64,000 nt of DNA from Pseudomonas canadensis (GTDB lineage Bacteria; Pseudomonadota; Gammaproteobacteria; Pseudomonadales; Pseudomonadaceae). Below are positions 16,413-27,800 of the stretch, in pieces. The position numbers and the translations under genes are program-made. The stretch's first letter is position 1. Every line of letters begins with the position of its first letter. The stretch is from the NCBI RefSeq assembly GCF_000503215.1, contig NZ_AYTD01000005.1, forward strand, positions 1-64,000, read 5' to 3'. The notes beneath the pieces are model-generated. The model ran no database searches. It had not been told where the DNA came from and saw nothing but the letters and a program-made list of their open reading frames with translations.

Positions 16413-16774
16413 CCAGCGTTACGAACCTTTCGCGTTCGGGCCTCTATGACTGGATGGCACAGCGTGTGTCTGCGGTCGTTCTCGCGGCTTATTTCATTTT
16501 CCTGATCGGATACCTCGTCGCAAACCCGGGCATCGGCTATGAGCAATGGCACGGCCTGTTTTCCCACAATGCGATGCGAATCTTCAGTCTGCTGGCCCTT
16601 GTTGCCCTGGGCGCACACGCCTGGGTAGGCATGTGGACCATCGCGACCGACTACCTGACGCCGATGGCGCTGGGCAAGTCCGCGACTGCAGTACGTTTCC
16701 TCTTCCAGGCAGTATGCGGCGTCGCGATGTTCGCTTACTTCGTCTGGGGTGTGCAGATTCTTTGGGGTATCTGA
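16406..16774 (+). CDS. sdhD: Succinate dehydrogenase membrane anchor subunit
   Basis: A 122-residue anchor subunit of complex II with three TM helices and the conserved DWMAQRVSAVVL segment near residue 16. A heme-ligand histidine lies in LGAHAWVGMWTIATDYL. ATG 16406 overlaps the sdhC stop by 7 nt and is preceded by GGCAGGAG. A TTG six bases earlier would add two residues and is less likely. It lies 3 bp upstream of sdhA. Confidence 0.95.
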   Translation: MVTSVTNLSRSGLYDWMAQRVSAVVLAAYFIFLIGYLVANPGIGYEQWHGLFSHNAMRIFSLLALVALGAHAWVGMWTIATDYLTPMALGKSATAVRFLFQAVCGVAMFAYFVWGVQILWGI

Positions 16775-16777
16775 TTC

Positions 16778-18550
16778 ATGGCTAACATTCCAACTATTTC
16801 ATTCGACGCCATCATTATTGGTGGCGGCGGTGCTGGCATGCGCGCTGCGCTGCAGCTGGCCCAGGGCGGTCACAAGACTGCCGTGATCACCAAGGTGTTC
16901 CCGACCCGTTCCCACACCGTATCGGCCCAGGGTGGCATCACCTGCGCCATCGCCTCCGCCGACCCGAACGATGACTGGCGCTGGCACATGTACGATACCG
17001 TCAAGGGTTCCGACTACATCGGTGACCAGGACGCGATCGAATACATGTGTCAGGAAGGCCCGGCCGCGGTGTTCGAGCTGGACCACATGGGTCTGCCGTT
17101 CTCCCGTACCGAGCAAGGCCGTATCTACCAGCGTCCATTCGGCGGCCAGTCGAAGGATTACGGTAAAGGCGGGCAGGCTGCCCGTACCTGCGCCGCGTCC
17201 GACCGTACCGGTCACGCGCTGTTGCACACCCTTTATCAGGGCAACCTGAAAGCCGGTACCACGTTCCTGAACGAGTACTACGCGGTCGACTTGGTGAAAA
17301 ACGCCCAGGGCGAATTCGTCGGTGTAATCGCCATCTGCATCGAAACCGGTGAAACCACCTACATCCGCGCCAAGGCTACCGTGCTGGCGACCGGCGGTGC
17401 AGGCCGTATCTACGCGTCGACCACCAATGCCCTGATCAACACCGGTGACGGCGTCGGCATGGCACTGCGTGCTGGCGTACCGGTGCAAGACATCGAAATG
17501 TGGCAGTTCCACCCGACCGGTATCGCTGGCGCTGGTGTACTGGTTACAGAAGGTTGCCGTGGTGAAGGCGGTTACCTGATCAACAAGCACGGCGAGCGTT
17601 TCATGGAGCGTTATGCTCCGAACGCGAAAGACCTGGCGGGTCGTGACGTTGTGGCTCGTTCGATGGTTAAAGAGATCATTGCCGGCAACGGCTGTGGCCC
17701 GAATGGCGACCACGTACTGCTGAAGCTCGATCACCTGGGCGAAGAAGTACTGCACAGCCGTCTGCCAGGTATCTGTGAGCTGTCCAAGACCTTTGCTCAC
17801 GTTGACCCGGTGGTTGCTCCGGTGCCGGTTGTTCCGACTTGCCACTATATGATGGGCGGCGTGCCGACCAACATTCATGGCCAGGCGATCACCCAGAACG
17901 CCGAAGGCGAGGACGAGATCATCCACGGTCTGTTCGCTGTAGGCGAAGTGGCGTGCGTATCGGTTCACGGCGCCAACCGCCTGGGCGGCAACTCGCTGCT
18001 CGACCTGGTGGTCTTCGGCCGTGCTGCCGGCCTGCACCTGGAAAAGGCGCTGACCGACGGCATCGAATACGACGACGCTACCGACGCCAACATCGAGGCC
18101 GCCCTGGCGCGCCTGAACGCTCTGAACGAGCGCACTGATGGCGAAGACGTGGCTACCCTGCGTCGCGAACTGCAAAGCTGCATGCAGAACTACTTCGGTG
18201 TATTCCGTACCGGCGAATACATGCAGAAGGGTATCGCCCAGCTGGCTGACCTGCGCAAGCGCATCGCCAACGTCAAGATCAACGATAAGAGCCAGGCGTT
18301 CAACACCGCTCGTATCGAAGCCCTTGAACTGCAAAACCTGCTGGAAGTGGCCGAAGCGACTGCAATCGCCGCCGAGGTTCGTAAGGAATCCCGTGGTGCC
18401 CACGCCCGTGAAGACTTTGAAGATCGCGACGACGAAAACTGGTTGTGCCACACCCTGTACTTCCCGGGTGACAAGCGCGTGACCAAGCGTGCCGTGAACT
18501 TCTCGCCGAAGACGGTTCCGACGTTTGAACCGAAAATTCGGACTTACTAA
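16778..18550 (+). CDS. sdhA: Succinate dehydrogenase flavoprotein subunit
   Basis: Oxidises succinate to fumarate on the cytoplasmic face of complex II. The 590-residue protein has an N-terminal dinucleotide motif ([18 protein letters not shown], residues 13-30), the FAD-attachment histidine H46 in [11 protein letters not shown], and the catalytic arginine region [19 protein letters not shown] near 400. It sits in the sdhCDAB operon with a 3-bp gap after sdhD and an 11-bp gap before sdhB. Large antisense ORFs over this gene are codon-bias shadows. Confidence 0.98.
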   Translation: MANIPTISFDAIIIGGGGAGMRAALQLAQGGHKTAVITKVFPTRSHTVSAQGGITCAIASADPNDDWRWHMYDTVKGSDYIGDQDAIEYMCQEGPAAVFELDHMGLPFSRTEQGRIYQRPFGGQSKDYGKGGQAARTCAASDRTGHALLHTLYQGNLKAGTTFLNEYYAVDLVKNAQGEFVGVIAICIETGETTYIRAKATVLATGGAGRIYASTTNALINTGDGVGMALRAGVPVQDIEMWQFHPTGIAGAGVLVTEGCRGEGGYLINKHGERFMERYAPNAKDLAGRDVVARSMVKEIIAGNGCGPNGDHVLLKLDHLGEEVLHSRLPGICELSKTFAHVDPVVAPVPVVPTCHYMMGGVPTNIHGQAITQNAEGEDEIIHGLFAVGEVACVSVHGANRLGGNSLLDLVVFGRAAGLHLEKALTDGIEYDDATDANIEAALARLNALNERTDGEDVATLRRELQSCMQNYFGVFRTGEYMQKGIAQLADLRKRIANVKINDKSQAFNTARIEALELQNLLEVAEATAIAAEVRKESRGAHAREDFEDRDDENWLCHTLYFPGDKRVTKRAVNFSPKTVPTFEPKIRTY

Positions 18551-18561
18551 GGGTGGCTGCC

Positions 18562-19266
18562 ATGTTGAAAGTCAGTGTTTACCGCTACAACCCTGATCAG
18601 GACGCCGCGCCGTTCATGCAGGAATTCCAGGTCGATACCGGTGGTAAAGACCTGATGGTGCTGGATGTATTGGCACTGATCAAAGAGCAGGACGAAGGTT
18701 TCTCCTATCGTCGCTCTTGCCGTGAAGGTGTGTGCGGTTCCGACGGCATGAACATCAACGGCAAAAACGGCCTGGCGTGCATCACGCCGCTGTCCGCCGT
18801 GGTCAAAGGCAACAAGCTGATCGTTCGTCCACTGCCAGGTTTGCCGGTTATCCGTGACCTGGTCGTCGATATGAGCATCTTCTACAAGCAATACGAGAAA
18901 GTTAAGCCGTTCCTGCAGAACGACACGCCGGCTCCGGCCATCGAGCGTCTGCAGTCCCCGGAAGAGCGCGAGAAGCTCGACGGTCTGTACGAGTGCATTC
19001 TGTGCGCTTGCTGCTCGACTTCGTGCCCGTCCTTCTGGTGGAATCCGGACAAGTTCCTGGGTCCAGCTGCCCTGCTGCAAGCGTACCGCTTCCTGGCAGA
19101 CAGCCGTGATACCAAGACGTCCGAGCGTTTGGCTTCGCTGGATGACCCGTTCAGCGTATTCCGCTGCCGCGGGATCATGAACTGCGTCAACGTATGTCCC
19201 AAAGGCCTGAACCCGACTAAGGCCATTGGTCACATCCGTAACATGCTGCTGCAGAGCGGCGTGTAA
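18562..19266 (+). CDS. sdhB: Succinate dehydrogenase iron-sulfur subunit
   Basis: A 234-residue electron-transfer subunit of complex II. All three cluster motifs are intact: [2Fe-2S] in SCREGVCGSDGMNINGKNG, [4Fe-4S] in CILCACCSTSCPSFWWN, and [3Fe-4S] in CRGIMNCVNVCPKGLNP. ATG 18562 is preferred over GTG 18553 because AAGGGTGG sits at the right distance and the protein family begins MLKVSVYRYN. It is the last gene of sdhCDAB. A hairpin with a T-run follows. Confidence 0.97.
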   Translation: MLKVSVYRYNPDQDAAPFMQEFQVDTGGKDLMVLDVLALIKEQDEGFSYRRSCREGVCGSDGMNINGKNGLACITPLSAVVKGNKLIVRPLPGLPVIRDLVVDMSIFYKQYEKVKPFLQNDTPAPAIERLQSPEEREKLDGLYECILCACCSTSCPSFWWNPDKFLGPAALLQAYRFLADSRDTKTSERLASLDDPFSVFRCRGIMNCVNVCPKGLNPTKAIGHIRNMLLQSGV

Positions 19267-19307
19267 CTGACGTTGTAGTAAAAGCAGGACCGTTGTGCCC
19301 GTAAATG

Positions 19308-19341
19308 CTACGGCGCAGGCTTCAACCGGCGCCGTAGTTTT
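19308..19341 (+). terminator. Stem-loop with T-run between sdhB and sucA
   Basis: A 9-bp stem CTACGGCGC / GCGCCGTAG with a 12-nt loop, followed by TTTTAA. It sits 41 bp after sdhB and 188 bp before sucA. It can act as a full or partial terminator separating sdhCDAB from sucAB-lpd. Confidence 0.65.
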
Positions 19342-19528
19342 AACTTGAGCAGCGACTTACAAAGCCGCGGCTCTTATTTTGAAGAAATGAGACAAGCAGG
19401 GGCATTCGGGTTGGTACCCGAACTATCAGCGTGATCCTAAGTGGCTTGTTTTGGTCGCTGCACTTGGCCGTTTGCAAGCAAACTCGGTGTTTTCGCCGGT
19501 GGTGTCCCCAAATCGAGGGTGACCAAGC

Positions 19529-22360
19529 ATGCAAGAAAGCGTGATGCAGCGCATGTGGAACAGCGGCTATCTTTCAGGTGGTAACGCTGCCTATGTGGAA
19601 GAGCTTTATGAGCTCTACCTGCACGACCCTAACGCTGTGCCAGAAGAATGGCGCACCAAATTTCAGACGTTGTCTTCAGACGGCAACGCTGCCACCGATG
19701 TATCGCACGCAACGATTCGCGATCAATTTGTGCTGCTGGCAAAGAACCAGCGCCGCGCCCAACCGGTTTCTGCCGGGAGCGTGAGCAGTGAGCACGAGAA
19801 GAAGCAAGTTGAAGTATTGCGACTGATCCAGGCCTACCGGATGCGCGGCCACCAGGCGGCCCAGCTTGACCCGCTGGGGCTCTGGAAGCGTCCTGCACCT
19901 GCTGACCTGTCGATCAATCATTACGGCTTGACCAATGCCGATCTTGATACGACCTTCCGTGCCGGCGACCTGTTCATCGGCAAAGAGGAAGCGAGCCTAC
20001 GCGAAATTCACGAAGCGTTGCAGCAGACATATTGCCGCACCATCGGCGCTGAGTTCACGCACATCACCGATTCCGAGCAACGCCACTGGTTCCAGCATCG
20101 CCTGGAAGGTGTGCGTGGTCGTCCGGTATTGTCCGCTGACGTACGCAGCCACCTGCTTGAGCGCGTAACCGCTGCCGAAGGCCTGGAAAAATACCTGGGT
20201 ACCAAATACCCGGGCACCAAGCGTTTCGGCCTGGAAGGCGGCGAAAGCCTGATCCCGATGCTCGACGAGCTGATCCAGCGTTCCGGTTCCTACGGCACCA
20301 AGGAAATCGTGATCGGCATGGCCCACCGTGGTCGCCTGAACGTGTTGGTCAACACCTTCGGCAAGAACCCGCGTGAGCTGTTCGACGAGTTCGAAGGCAA
20401 GAAGAAGGTCGAGTTGGGTTCCGGTGACGTTAAATACCACCAGGGCTTCTCGTCCAACGTGATGACTACCGGCGGTGAAGTTCACCTGGCCATGGCCTTC
20501 AACCCATCCCACCTGGAAATCGTTTCTCCAGTGGTCGAGGGTTCGGTCCGTGCTCGCCAGGATCGTCGTAACGACACCACCGGTGAAAAAGTTCTGCCAA
20601 TTTCCATCCACGGTGACGCGGCATTTGCCGGTCAAGGCGTGGTCCTGGAAACGTTCCAGATGTCGCAGACACGCGGCTTCAAGACGGGCGGTACGGTTCA
20701 CATCGTCATCAACAACCAGGTAGGTTTCACCATCAGCAATCCGCTGGACGCGCGCTCCACCGAGTACGCGACCGACGTTGCCAAGATGATCCAGGCGCCG
20801 ATCCTCCATGTGAATGGTGATGATCCGGAAGCTGTGTTGTTCGTGACCCAGTTGGCCATTGACTACCGCATGCAGTTCAAGCGTGACGTCGTGATCGACC
20901 TGGTCTGCTACCGCCGTCGCGGTCACAACGAAGCTGACGAACCAAGCGGCACCCAGCCGTTGATGTACCAGCAAATCACCAAGCAGCGCACCACCCGTGA
21001 GCTTTACGCCGAAAGCCTGACCAAGGCCGGTGTGGTTGACGATGCGCGTGTTCAGGCCAAGGTCGATGAATACCGCAACGCGCTGGACAATGGTCTGCAC
21101 GTAGTGAAAAGCCTGGTTAAAGAGCCGAACAAAGAGCTGTTCGTGGACTGGCGTCCGTACCTGGGCCACGCCTGGACTGCGCGTCACGACACCTCGTTCG
21201 ATCTGAAAACCCTGCAGGAATTGTCCGCCAAGCTGTTGGAAATTCCAGAAGGCTTCGTGGTTCAGCGCCAAGTGGCGAAGATTTACGAAGACCGTCAGAA
21301 GATGCAAGCCGGCGGCCTGCCGATCAACTGGGGTTACGCCGAAACCATGGCGTACGCGACCCTGGCGTTCGAAGGTCACCCGATCCGCATGACCGGCCAG
21401 GACATCGGTCGTGGTACGTTCTCGCACCGTCACGCGGTATTGCACAACCAGAAAGACGCGGGCACCTACATCCCGTTGCAGAACCTGTACGAAGGCCAGC
21501 CACGTTTCGATCTGTACGATTCGTTCCTGTCCGAAGAAGCGGTTCTGGCGTTCGAATACGGTTACTCGACCACCACGCCAAACGCGCTGGTGATCTGGGA
21601 AGCCCAGTTCGGCGACTTCGCCAACGGCGCCCAAGTGGTAATCGACCAGTTCATCACCAGCGGCGAGCACAAGTGGGGTCGCCTGTGCGGTCTGACCATG
21701 TTGCTGCCACACGGTTATGAAGGTCAGGGTCCTGAGCACTCCTCGGCCCGTCTGGAGCGTTACCTGCAGCTGTGCGCCGAGCACAACATCCAGGTGTGCG
21801 TGCCGACTACCCCGGCCCAGATCTACCACTTGCTGCGTCGCCAGGTGATCCGCCCGCTGCGCAAGCCGCTGGTAGTGCTGACACCGAAGTCGCTATTGCG
21901 TCATAAATTGGCCATCTCGACCCTGGAAGATCTGGCTGATGGTTCGTTCCAGACTGTTATTCCAGAAATCGACACGCTGGACGCAGCCAAGGTGACTCGC
22001 CTGGTCCTGTGCAGCGGCAAGGTCTACTACGACCTGCTGGAAAAACGTCGTGCCGAAGGCCGCGAAGACATCGCCATCGTGCGTATCGAGCAGCTTTACC
22101 CGTTCCCGGAAGACGACCTGATGGAGGCCATCGCGCCTTACACCAACCTCACCAACGTGGTGTGGTGCCAGGAAGAACCGATGAACCAGGGCGCGTGGTA
22201 CAGCAGCCAGCATCACCTGCGTCGCAGCATGGGTAACCACAACAAGGCGCTGAACCTGGAGTACGCCGGTCGCGATGCTTCTGCTGCACCTGCATGTGGT
22301 TATGCGTCGATGCACGCCGAGCAGCAGGAAAAACTGCTGCAAGATGCTTTTACTGTTTAA
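19529..22360 (+). CDS. sucA: 2-oxoglutarate dehydrogenase E1 component
   Basis: ThDP-dependent decarboxylase of the 2-oxoglutarate dehydrogenase complex. The 943-residue protein has the SucA N-terminal region (MWNSGYLSGGNAAYVEELYE), the IGMAHRGRLNVL motif near residue 265, the ThDP/Mg region ISIHGDAAFAGQG near 355, and the C-terminal pyrimidine-binding domain with GRGTFSHRHAV near 630. The start at 19529 has GAGGG 9 nt upstream. It is preceded by a 262-bp spacer and followed, 44 bp on, by sucB. Confidence 0.98.
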   Translation: MQESVMQRMWNSGYLSGGNAAYVEELYELYLHDPNAVPEEWRTKFQTLSSDGNAATDVSHATIRDQFVLLAKNQRRAQPVSAGSVSSEHEKKQVEVLRLIQAYRMRGHQAAQLDPLGLWKRPAPADLSINHYGLTNADLDTTFRAGDLFIGKEEASLREIHEALQQTYCRTIGAEFTHITDSEQRHWFQHRLEGVRGRPVLSADVRSHLLERVTAAEGLEKYLGTKYPGTKRFGLEGGESLIPMLDELIQRSGSYGTKEIVIGMAHRGRLNVLVNTFGKNPRELFDEFEGKKKVELGSGDVKYHQGFSSNVMTTGGEVHLAMAFNPSHLEIVSPVVEGSVRARQDRRNDTTGEKVLPISIHGDAAFAGQGVVLETFQMSQTRGFKTGGTVHIVINNQVGFTISNPLDARSTEYATDVAKMIQAPILHVNGDDPEAVLFVTQLAIDYRMQFKRDVVIDLVCYRRRGHNEADEPSGTQPLMYQQITKQRTTRELYAESLTKAGVVDDARVQAKVDEYRNALDNGLHVVKSLVKEPNKELFVDWRPYLGHAWTARHDTSFDLKTLQELSAKLLEIPEGFVVQRQVAKIYEDRQKMQAGGLPINWGYAETMAYATLAFEGHPIRMTGQDIGRGTFSHRHAVLHNQKDAGTYIPLQNLYEGQPRFDLYDSFLSEEAVLAFEYGYSTTTPNALVIWEAQFGDFANGAQVVIDQFITSGEHKWGRLCGLTMLLPHGYEGQGPEHSSARLERYLQLCAEHNIQVCVPTTPAQIYHLLRRQVIRPLRKPLVVLTPKSLLRHKLAISTLEDLADGSFQTVIPEIDTLDAAKVTRLVLCSGKVYYDLLEKRRAEGREDIAIVRIEQLYPFPEDDLMEAIAPYTNLTNVVWCQEEPMNQGAWYSSQHHLRRSMGNHNKALNLEYAGRDASAAPACGYASMHAEQQEKLLQDAFTV

Positions 22361-22404
22361 CGCCTTCGCGCTGACTGAAACCGAATTTTAAGGACACACA
22401 GATA

Positions 22405-23628
22405 ATGGCTATCGAAATCAAAGCCCCGTCATTCCCGGAATCGGTTGCCGATGGCACCGTTGCCACTTGGCACAAGAAACCAGGCGACGCTGTAAAGCGT
22501 GACGACCTGATCGTTGACATCGAGACCGACAAAGTCGTGCTGGAAGTATTGGCCGAAGCTGACGGCGTGCTGGGCGCAATCGTTGCCGAAGAAGGCGCTA
22601 CCGTTCTGTCGAACCAGGTACTGGGCTCGATCGAAGAGGGCAGCGCTGCTGCCGCTGCTCCTGCTGCCGCTGCACCGGCAGCCGCCGCTGCTCCTGCCGC
22701 CGCTCCGGCTGCTGGCGCTGAAGACCCGATCGCTGCACCAGCTGCCCGTCAGCTGGCTGAAGAGAACGGCATCAACCTGGCGTCCGTCAAAGGCACCGGC
22801 AAAGACGGTCGCATCACCAAGGAAGACGTGGTTGCTGCTGTTGAAGCCAAGAAAAACGCTCCAGCTGCCGCACCTGCCAAGGCTGCTGCCCCGGCCGCCG
22901 CTGCTCCTGTGTTCGCCGCTGGCGACCGCACCGAGAAGCGCGTTCCGATGACTCGCGTACGTGCCACCGTGGCCAAGCGTCTGGTTGAAGCCCAGTCGAA
23001 CATGGCGATGCTGACCACCTTCAACGAAGTCGACATGACCGAAGTCATGGCCCTGCGTTCGAAGTACAAGGATCTGTTCGAGAAGTCCCACAACGGCGTG
23101 CGCCTGGGCTTCATGTCCTTCTTCGTGAAAGCGGCCACCGAAGCGCTGAAACGCTTCCCGGCAGTCAACGCTTCCATCGACGGCAACGACATCGTTTACC
23201 ATGGCTACGCCGACGTCGGCGTTGCCGTGTCCAGCGACCGTGGCCTGGTGGTTCCAGTACTGCGTAACGCCGAACTGATGAGCCTGGCTGAAATCGAAGG
23301 CGGCATCGCCACCTTCGGCAAGAAAGCCCGTGACGGCAAGCTGACCATCGACGAGATGACCGGCGGTACCTTCACCATCACCAACGGTGGTACCTTCGGT
23401 TCGATGATGTCGACGCCGATTGTCAACCCACCACAAGCGGCAATCCTGGGCATGCACAACATCATCCAGCGTCCGATGGCCATCAACGGCCAAGTCGTGA
23501 TCCGCCCAATGATGTACCTGGCGCTGTCGTACGATCACCGCCTGATCGATGGTAAAGAAGCCGTGACTTTCCTGGTGACCATCAAGAACCTGCTGGAAGA
23601 CCCGGCTCGTCTTCTTCTGGATATTTGA
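22405..23628 (+). CDS. sucB: 2-oxoglutarate dehydrogenase E2 (dihydrolipoyl succinyltransferase)
   Basis: A 407-residue core of the complex. The single lipoyl domain has the lipoylated K43 in [12 protein letters not shown]. An Ala/Pro linker follows (about residues 75-105), then a peripheral subunit-binding domain ([20 protein letters not shown], about 112-131), a second Ala-rich linker, and the catalytic domain ending with the SYDHRLIDG histidine. AAGGA lies upstream. The Ala-rich linkers also give very long antisense ORFs, which are not real. A repeat-rich spacer separates it from lpd. Confidence 0.98.
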   Translation: MAIEIKAPSFPESVADGTVATWHKKPGDAVKRDDLIVDIETDKVVLEVLAEADGVLGAIVAEEGATVLSNQVLGSIEEGSAAAAAPAAAAPAAAAAPAAAPAAGAEDPIAAPAARQLAEENGINLASVKGTGKDGRITKEDVVAAVEAKKNAPAAAPAKAAAPAAAAPVFAAGDRTEKRVPMTRVRATVAKRLVEAQSNMAMLTTFNEVDMTEVMALRSKYKDLFEKSHNGVRLGFMSFFVKAATEALKRFPAVNASIDGNDIVYHGYADVGVAVSSDRGLVVPVLRNAELMSLAEIEGGIATFGKKARDGKLTIDEMTGGTFTITNGGTFGSMMSTPIVNPPQAAILGMHNIIQRPMAINGQVVIRPMMYLALSYDHRLIDGKEAVTFLVTIKNLLEDPARLLLDI

Positions 23629-23631
23629 TTG

Positions 23632-25171
<1,540 letters not shown>

Positions 25172-25218
25172 GCGAGATAATAAGAAACCACGGCGGAGTT
25201 GCCCGTCGTGAGCCTTGC

Positions 25219-25262
25219 GCGCAAGACTCACCGCGGAATATCCGCTGGACGCAGTCTTGCGC
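25219..25262 (+). other. Stem-loop in the lpd-sucC spacer
   Basis: GCGCAAGACT (25219-25228) pairs perfectly with AGTCTTGCGC (25253-25262) around a 24-nt loop that can itself form a small CCGCGG/CCGC helix. There is no T-run, so it is more likely an mRNA processing or stability element than a terminator. It lies in the 204-bp gap between lpd and sucC. Confidence 0.5.
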
Positions 25263-25375
25263 AGCTTTACGGGCCTTGAGCCCCGCAAGTTGCGCAAGCA
25301 GCAGTCACAGGTGGCGCGGCACTCATAATGAGCGCAGCGCCGAATGCGCAGTACCTAACGAAGACGGTAAAAAGC

Positions 25376-26542
25376 ATGAATCTTCACGAGTATCAGGGTA
25401 AGCAGCTGTTCGCTGAATACGGCCTGCCAGTTTCCAAGGGCTACGCAGTAGACACCCCGGAAGCAGCAGCAGAAGCTTGCGACAAAATCGGCGGCAGCGA
25501 GTGGGTTGTCAAAGCCCAGGTCCACGCCGGTGGTCGCGGTAAAGCGGGCGGCGTTAAGCTGGTTCGCAGCAAAGAAGACGCCAAGGCCTTCGCACAGCAG
25601 TGGCTGGGCAAGCGTCTGGTGACTTACCAGACTGATGCCAATGGCCAGCCAGTCACCAAGATCCTGGTTGAATCGTGCACTGATATCGCTAAAGAGCTGT
25701 ACCTGGGCGCTGTCGTTGACCGTTCGAGCCGTCGCATCGTGTTCATGGCTTCCACCGAAGGTGGCGTGGACATTGAGAAGATCGCCGAAGAAACCCCAGA
25801 AAAAATTCTGAAAGCTACTATCGATCCACTGGTTGGCGCTCAGCCATTCCAGGGTCGCGAGCTGGCTTTCCAGCTGGGCCTGGAAGGCAAGCAAGTTGCC
25901 CAGTTCGCCAAGATCTTCGTCGGTCTGGCCAAGCTGTTCCAGGATCACGATCTGGCCCTGCTGGAAGTGAACCCGCTGGTGATCAAGGCTGACGGCGATC
26001 TGCACTGCCTGGACGCCAAGATCAACATCGACGCCAACGCCATGTACCGTCAGCCTAAGCTGAAGACTTTCCACGATCCGTCGCAAGACGATCCGCGCGA
26101 AGCGCACGCTGCCAAGTTCGAACTGAACTACGTAGCCCTGGAAGGTAACATCGGCTGCATGGTCAACGGTGCTGGCCTGGCCATGGGTACCATGGACATC
26201 GTCAACCTGCATGGCGGCAAACCAGCCAACTTCCTCGACGTGGGCGGTGGTGCTACCAAAGAACGCGTAACCGAAGCTTTCAAGATCATCCTGTCCGACT
26301 CCAACGTCGCTGCAGTACTGGTCAACATCTTCGGCGGCATCGTTCGTTGCGACATGATTGCCGAAGGCATCATCGGTGCAGTGAAAGAAGTCGGCGTTAA
26401 AATCCCGGTTGTTGTTCGCCTTGAAGGTAACAACGCTGAACTGGGCGCTAAAGTACTGGCAGAAAGCGGTTTGAACATCATCGCGGCTACCAGCCTGACC
26501 GACGCTGCTCAACAAGTTGTCAAAGCTGCGGAGGGCAAATAA
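25376..26542 (+). CDS. sucC: Succinyl-CoA synthetase (ADP-forming) beta subunit
   Basis: A 388-residue ATP-grasp subunit of the substrate-level phosphorylation step of the TCA cycle. It starts [19 protein letters not shown] and has the [14 protein letters not shown] nucleotide loop near residue 46 and [15 protein letters not shown] near 255. The frame extends to 25328, but the family start is at 25376. Its last base overlaps the sucD ATG (TAATG). Confidence 0.98.
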   Translation: MNLHEYQGKQLFAEYGLPVSKGYAVDTPEAAAEACDKIGGSEWVVKAQVHAGGRGKAGGVKLVRSKEDAKAFAQQWLGKRLVTYQTDANGQPVTKILVESCTDIAKELYLGAVVDRSSRRIVFMASTEGGVDIEKIAEETPEKILKATIDPLVGAQPFQGRELAFQLGLEGKQVAQFAKIFVGLAKLFQDHDLALLEVNPLVIKADGDLHCLDAKINIDANAMYRQPKLKTFHDPSQDDPREAHAAKFELNYVALEGNIGCMVNGAGLAMGTMDIVNLHGGKPANFLDVGGGATKERVTEAFKIILSDSNVAAVLVNIFGGIVRCDMIAEGIIGAVKEVGVKIPVVVRLEGNNAELGAKVLAESGLNIIAATSLTDAAQQVVKAAEGK

Positions 26543-27423
26543 TGAGCGTCCTGATCAATAAAGACACCAAAGTTATCTGCCAGGGTATTACCGGTTCGCA
26601 AGGTAGTTTCCACACCCAGCAAGCCATCGAATACGGCACCAAGATGGTTGGCGGCGTAACACCTGGTAAGGGCGGCACCGAGCACCTGGGTCTGCCAGTG
26701 TTCAACACCGTGAAAGACGCTGTAGCTGCCACTGGCGCCACCGCCAGCGTGATCTACGTTCCAGCTCCTTTCTGCAAGGACTCGATCCTGGAAGCAGCAT
26801 TCGGCGGCATCAAGCTGATCGTCTGCATCACCGAAGGCATTCCTACCCTGGACATGCTGGACGCTAAAGTTAAGTGCGACGAGCTGGGCGTAGTCCTGAT
26901 CGGCCCTAACTGCCCAGGCGTGATCACTCCAGGCGAATGCAAGATCGGCATCATGCCAGGTCACATTCACTTGCCAGGCAAGGTCGGTATCGTTTCCCGT
27001 TCCGGCACCCTGACCTACGAAGCTGTGAAGCAGACCACTGACGCCGGTTTCGGTCAGTCGACTTGCGTCGGCATCGGCGGTGACCCGATCCCAGGCTCGA
27101 ACTTCATCGACATCCTGAAACTGTTCCAGGAAGACCCGAAGACCGAAGCGATCGTAATGATCGGTGAGATCGGCGGTTCGGCTGAAGAAGAAGCGGCTGC
27201 CTACATCAAGGCACACGTGACCAAGCCGGTTGTTTCCTACATCGCTGGTGTGACTGCCCCTGCTGGCAAGCGCATGGGCCATGCTGGCGCAATCATCTCT
27301 GGCGGCAAGGGCACTGCAGACGAGAAGTTTGCTGCCCTGGAAGACGCAGGCGTTAAAACCGTGCGTTCGCTGGCAGACATCGGCAAGGCTTTGTCCGAGC
27401 TGACCGGTTGGGCTGTCAAGTAA
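26542..27423 (+). CDS. sucD: Succinyl-CoA synthetase (ADP-forming) alpha subunit
   Basis: A 293-residue CoA-binding subunit. It has the CoA-binding Rossmann region ([20 protein letters not shown] near residue 15) and the phosphohistidine in the conserved [18 protein letters not shown] loop near 240. Start and stop overlap with sucC gives strict coupling. It is the last gene of the suc operon, followed by an ideal terminator. Confidence 0.98.
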   Translation: MSVLINKDTKVICQGITGSQGSFHTQQAIEYGTKMVGGVTPGKGGTEHLGLPVFNTVKDAVAATGATASVIYVPAPFCKDSILEAAFGGIKLIVCITEGIPTLDMLDAKVKCDELGVVLIGPNCPGVITPGECKIGIMPGHIHLPGKVGIVSRSGTLTYEAVKQTTDAGFGQSTCVGIGGDPIPGSNFIDILKLFQEDPKTEAIVMIGEIGGSAEEEAAAYIKAHVTKPVVSYIAGVTAPAGKRMGHAGAIISGGKGTADEKFAALEDAGVKTVRSLADIGKALSELTGWAVK

Positions 27424-27452
27424 GCCTCGCGCTTAACTGACGCTTCACCAAC

Positions 27453-27480
27453 ACAAAGGCCACCTTCGGGTGGCCTTTGT
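27453..27480 (+). terminator. Terminator of the suc operon
   Basis: A perfect 12-bp stem ACAAAGGCCACC / GGTGGCCTTTGT closed by a TTCG tetraloop, followed by GCTTTCT, 29 bp after the sucD stop. Confidence 0.92.
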
Positions 27481-27502
27481 GCTTTCTAAGTAACCACATT
27501 TT

Positions 27503-27538
27503 CTGTAGGAGCCGGCAAGCAGGCTCCTACAGTTTTTT
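27503..27538 (+). repeat. Single REP hairpin with T-run
   Basis: CTGTAGGAGCC / GGCTCCTACAG with the loop GGCAAGCA, followed directly by TTTTTT. It looks like a shortened GTAGGAGCCGGC-type REP element that doubles as a back-up terminator for sucCD. Confidence 0.75.
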
Positions 27539-27539
27539 G

Positions 27540-27800
27540 TATGGCATGGCTGTGTAACTTATCTGCATTGCCAGATTAAGTATGAAAACGCGACATAGAG
27601 ATGTCGCTTATCGGACAGTCCGCCCCGCAACAGTGCGTTCGTCAGCCAATTTCTGTACCCTAGCCGCCTCTTTATGCGTGCGCATCCCAAAAGGAAGCCC
27701 CGCGCTAGACCGGTCGGCTCCCATAAGGGCCGGCAGTATTTCCCTCATCCATAGGGAATCCCTCTCTAAATTCCGATTCAGTAGTGTGGTATTTCCCGAA
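27540..27800 (+). other. brnQ leader region with small hairpins
   Basis: About 260 bp without a supported gene. GCGACAT-AGAG-ATGTCGC (27590-27607) is a perfect 7-bp hairpin. AGGGAA (27753-27758) can pair either with TTCCCT upstream (27740-27745) or with TTTCCC next to the brnQ start (about 27791-27796). The frame is open in phase with brnQ from 27582, but the encoded stretch is Arg/Ser-rich and unlike the BrnQ family. Confidence 0.4.

Noticed and set aside
16799..21829. Long minus-strand ORFs opposite sdhA and sucA
   Set aside because: Codon-bias shadows of highly expressed genes. No motifs found.
22620..22920. Ala/Pro codon repeats in sucB considered as a tandem DNA repeat
   Set aside because: They encode the normal flexible linkers between lipoyl, binding and catalytic domains.
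27582..27800. 73-codon in-frame extension of brnQ
   Set aside because: Encodes an Arg/Ser-rich stretch before the family start and has no counterpart in the permease family. Treated as leader sequence.
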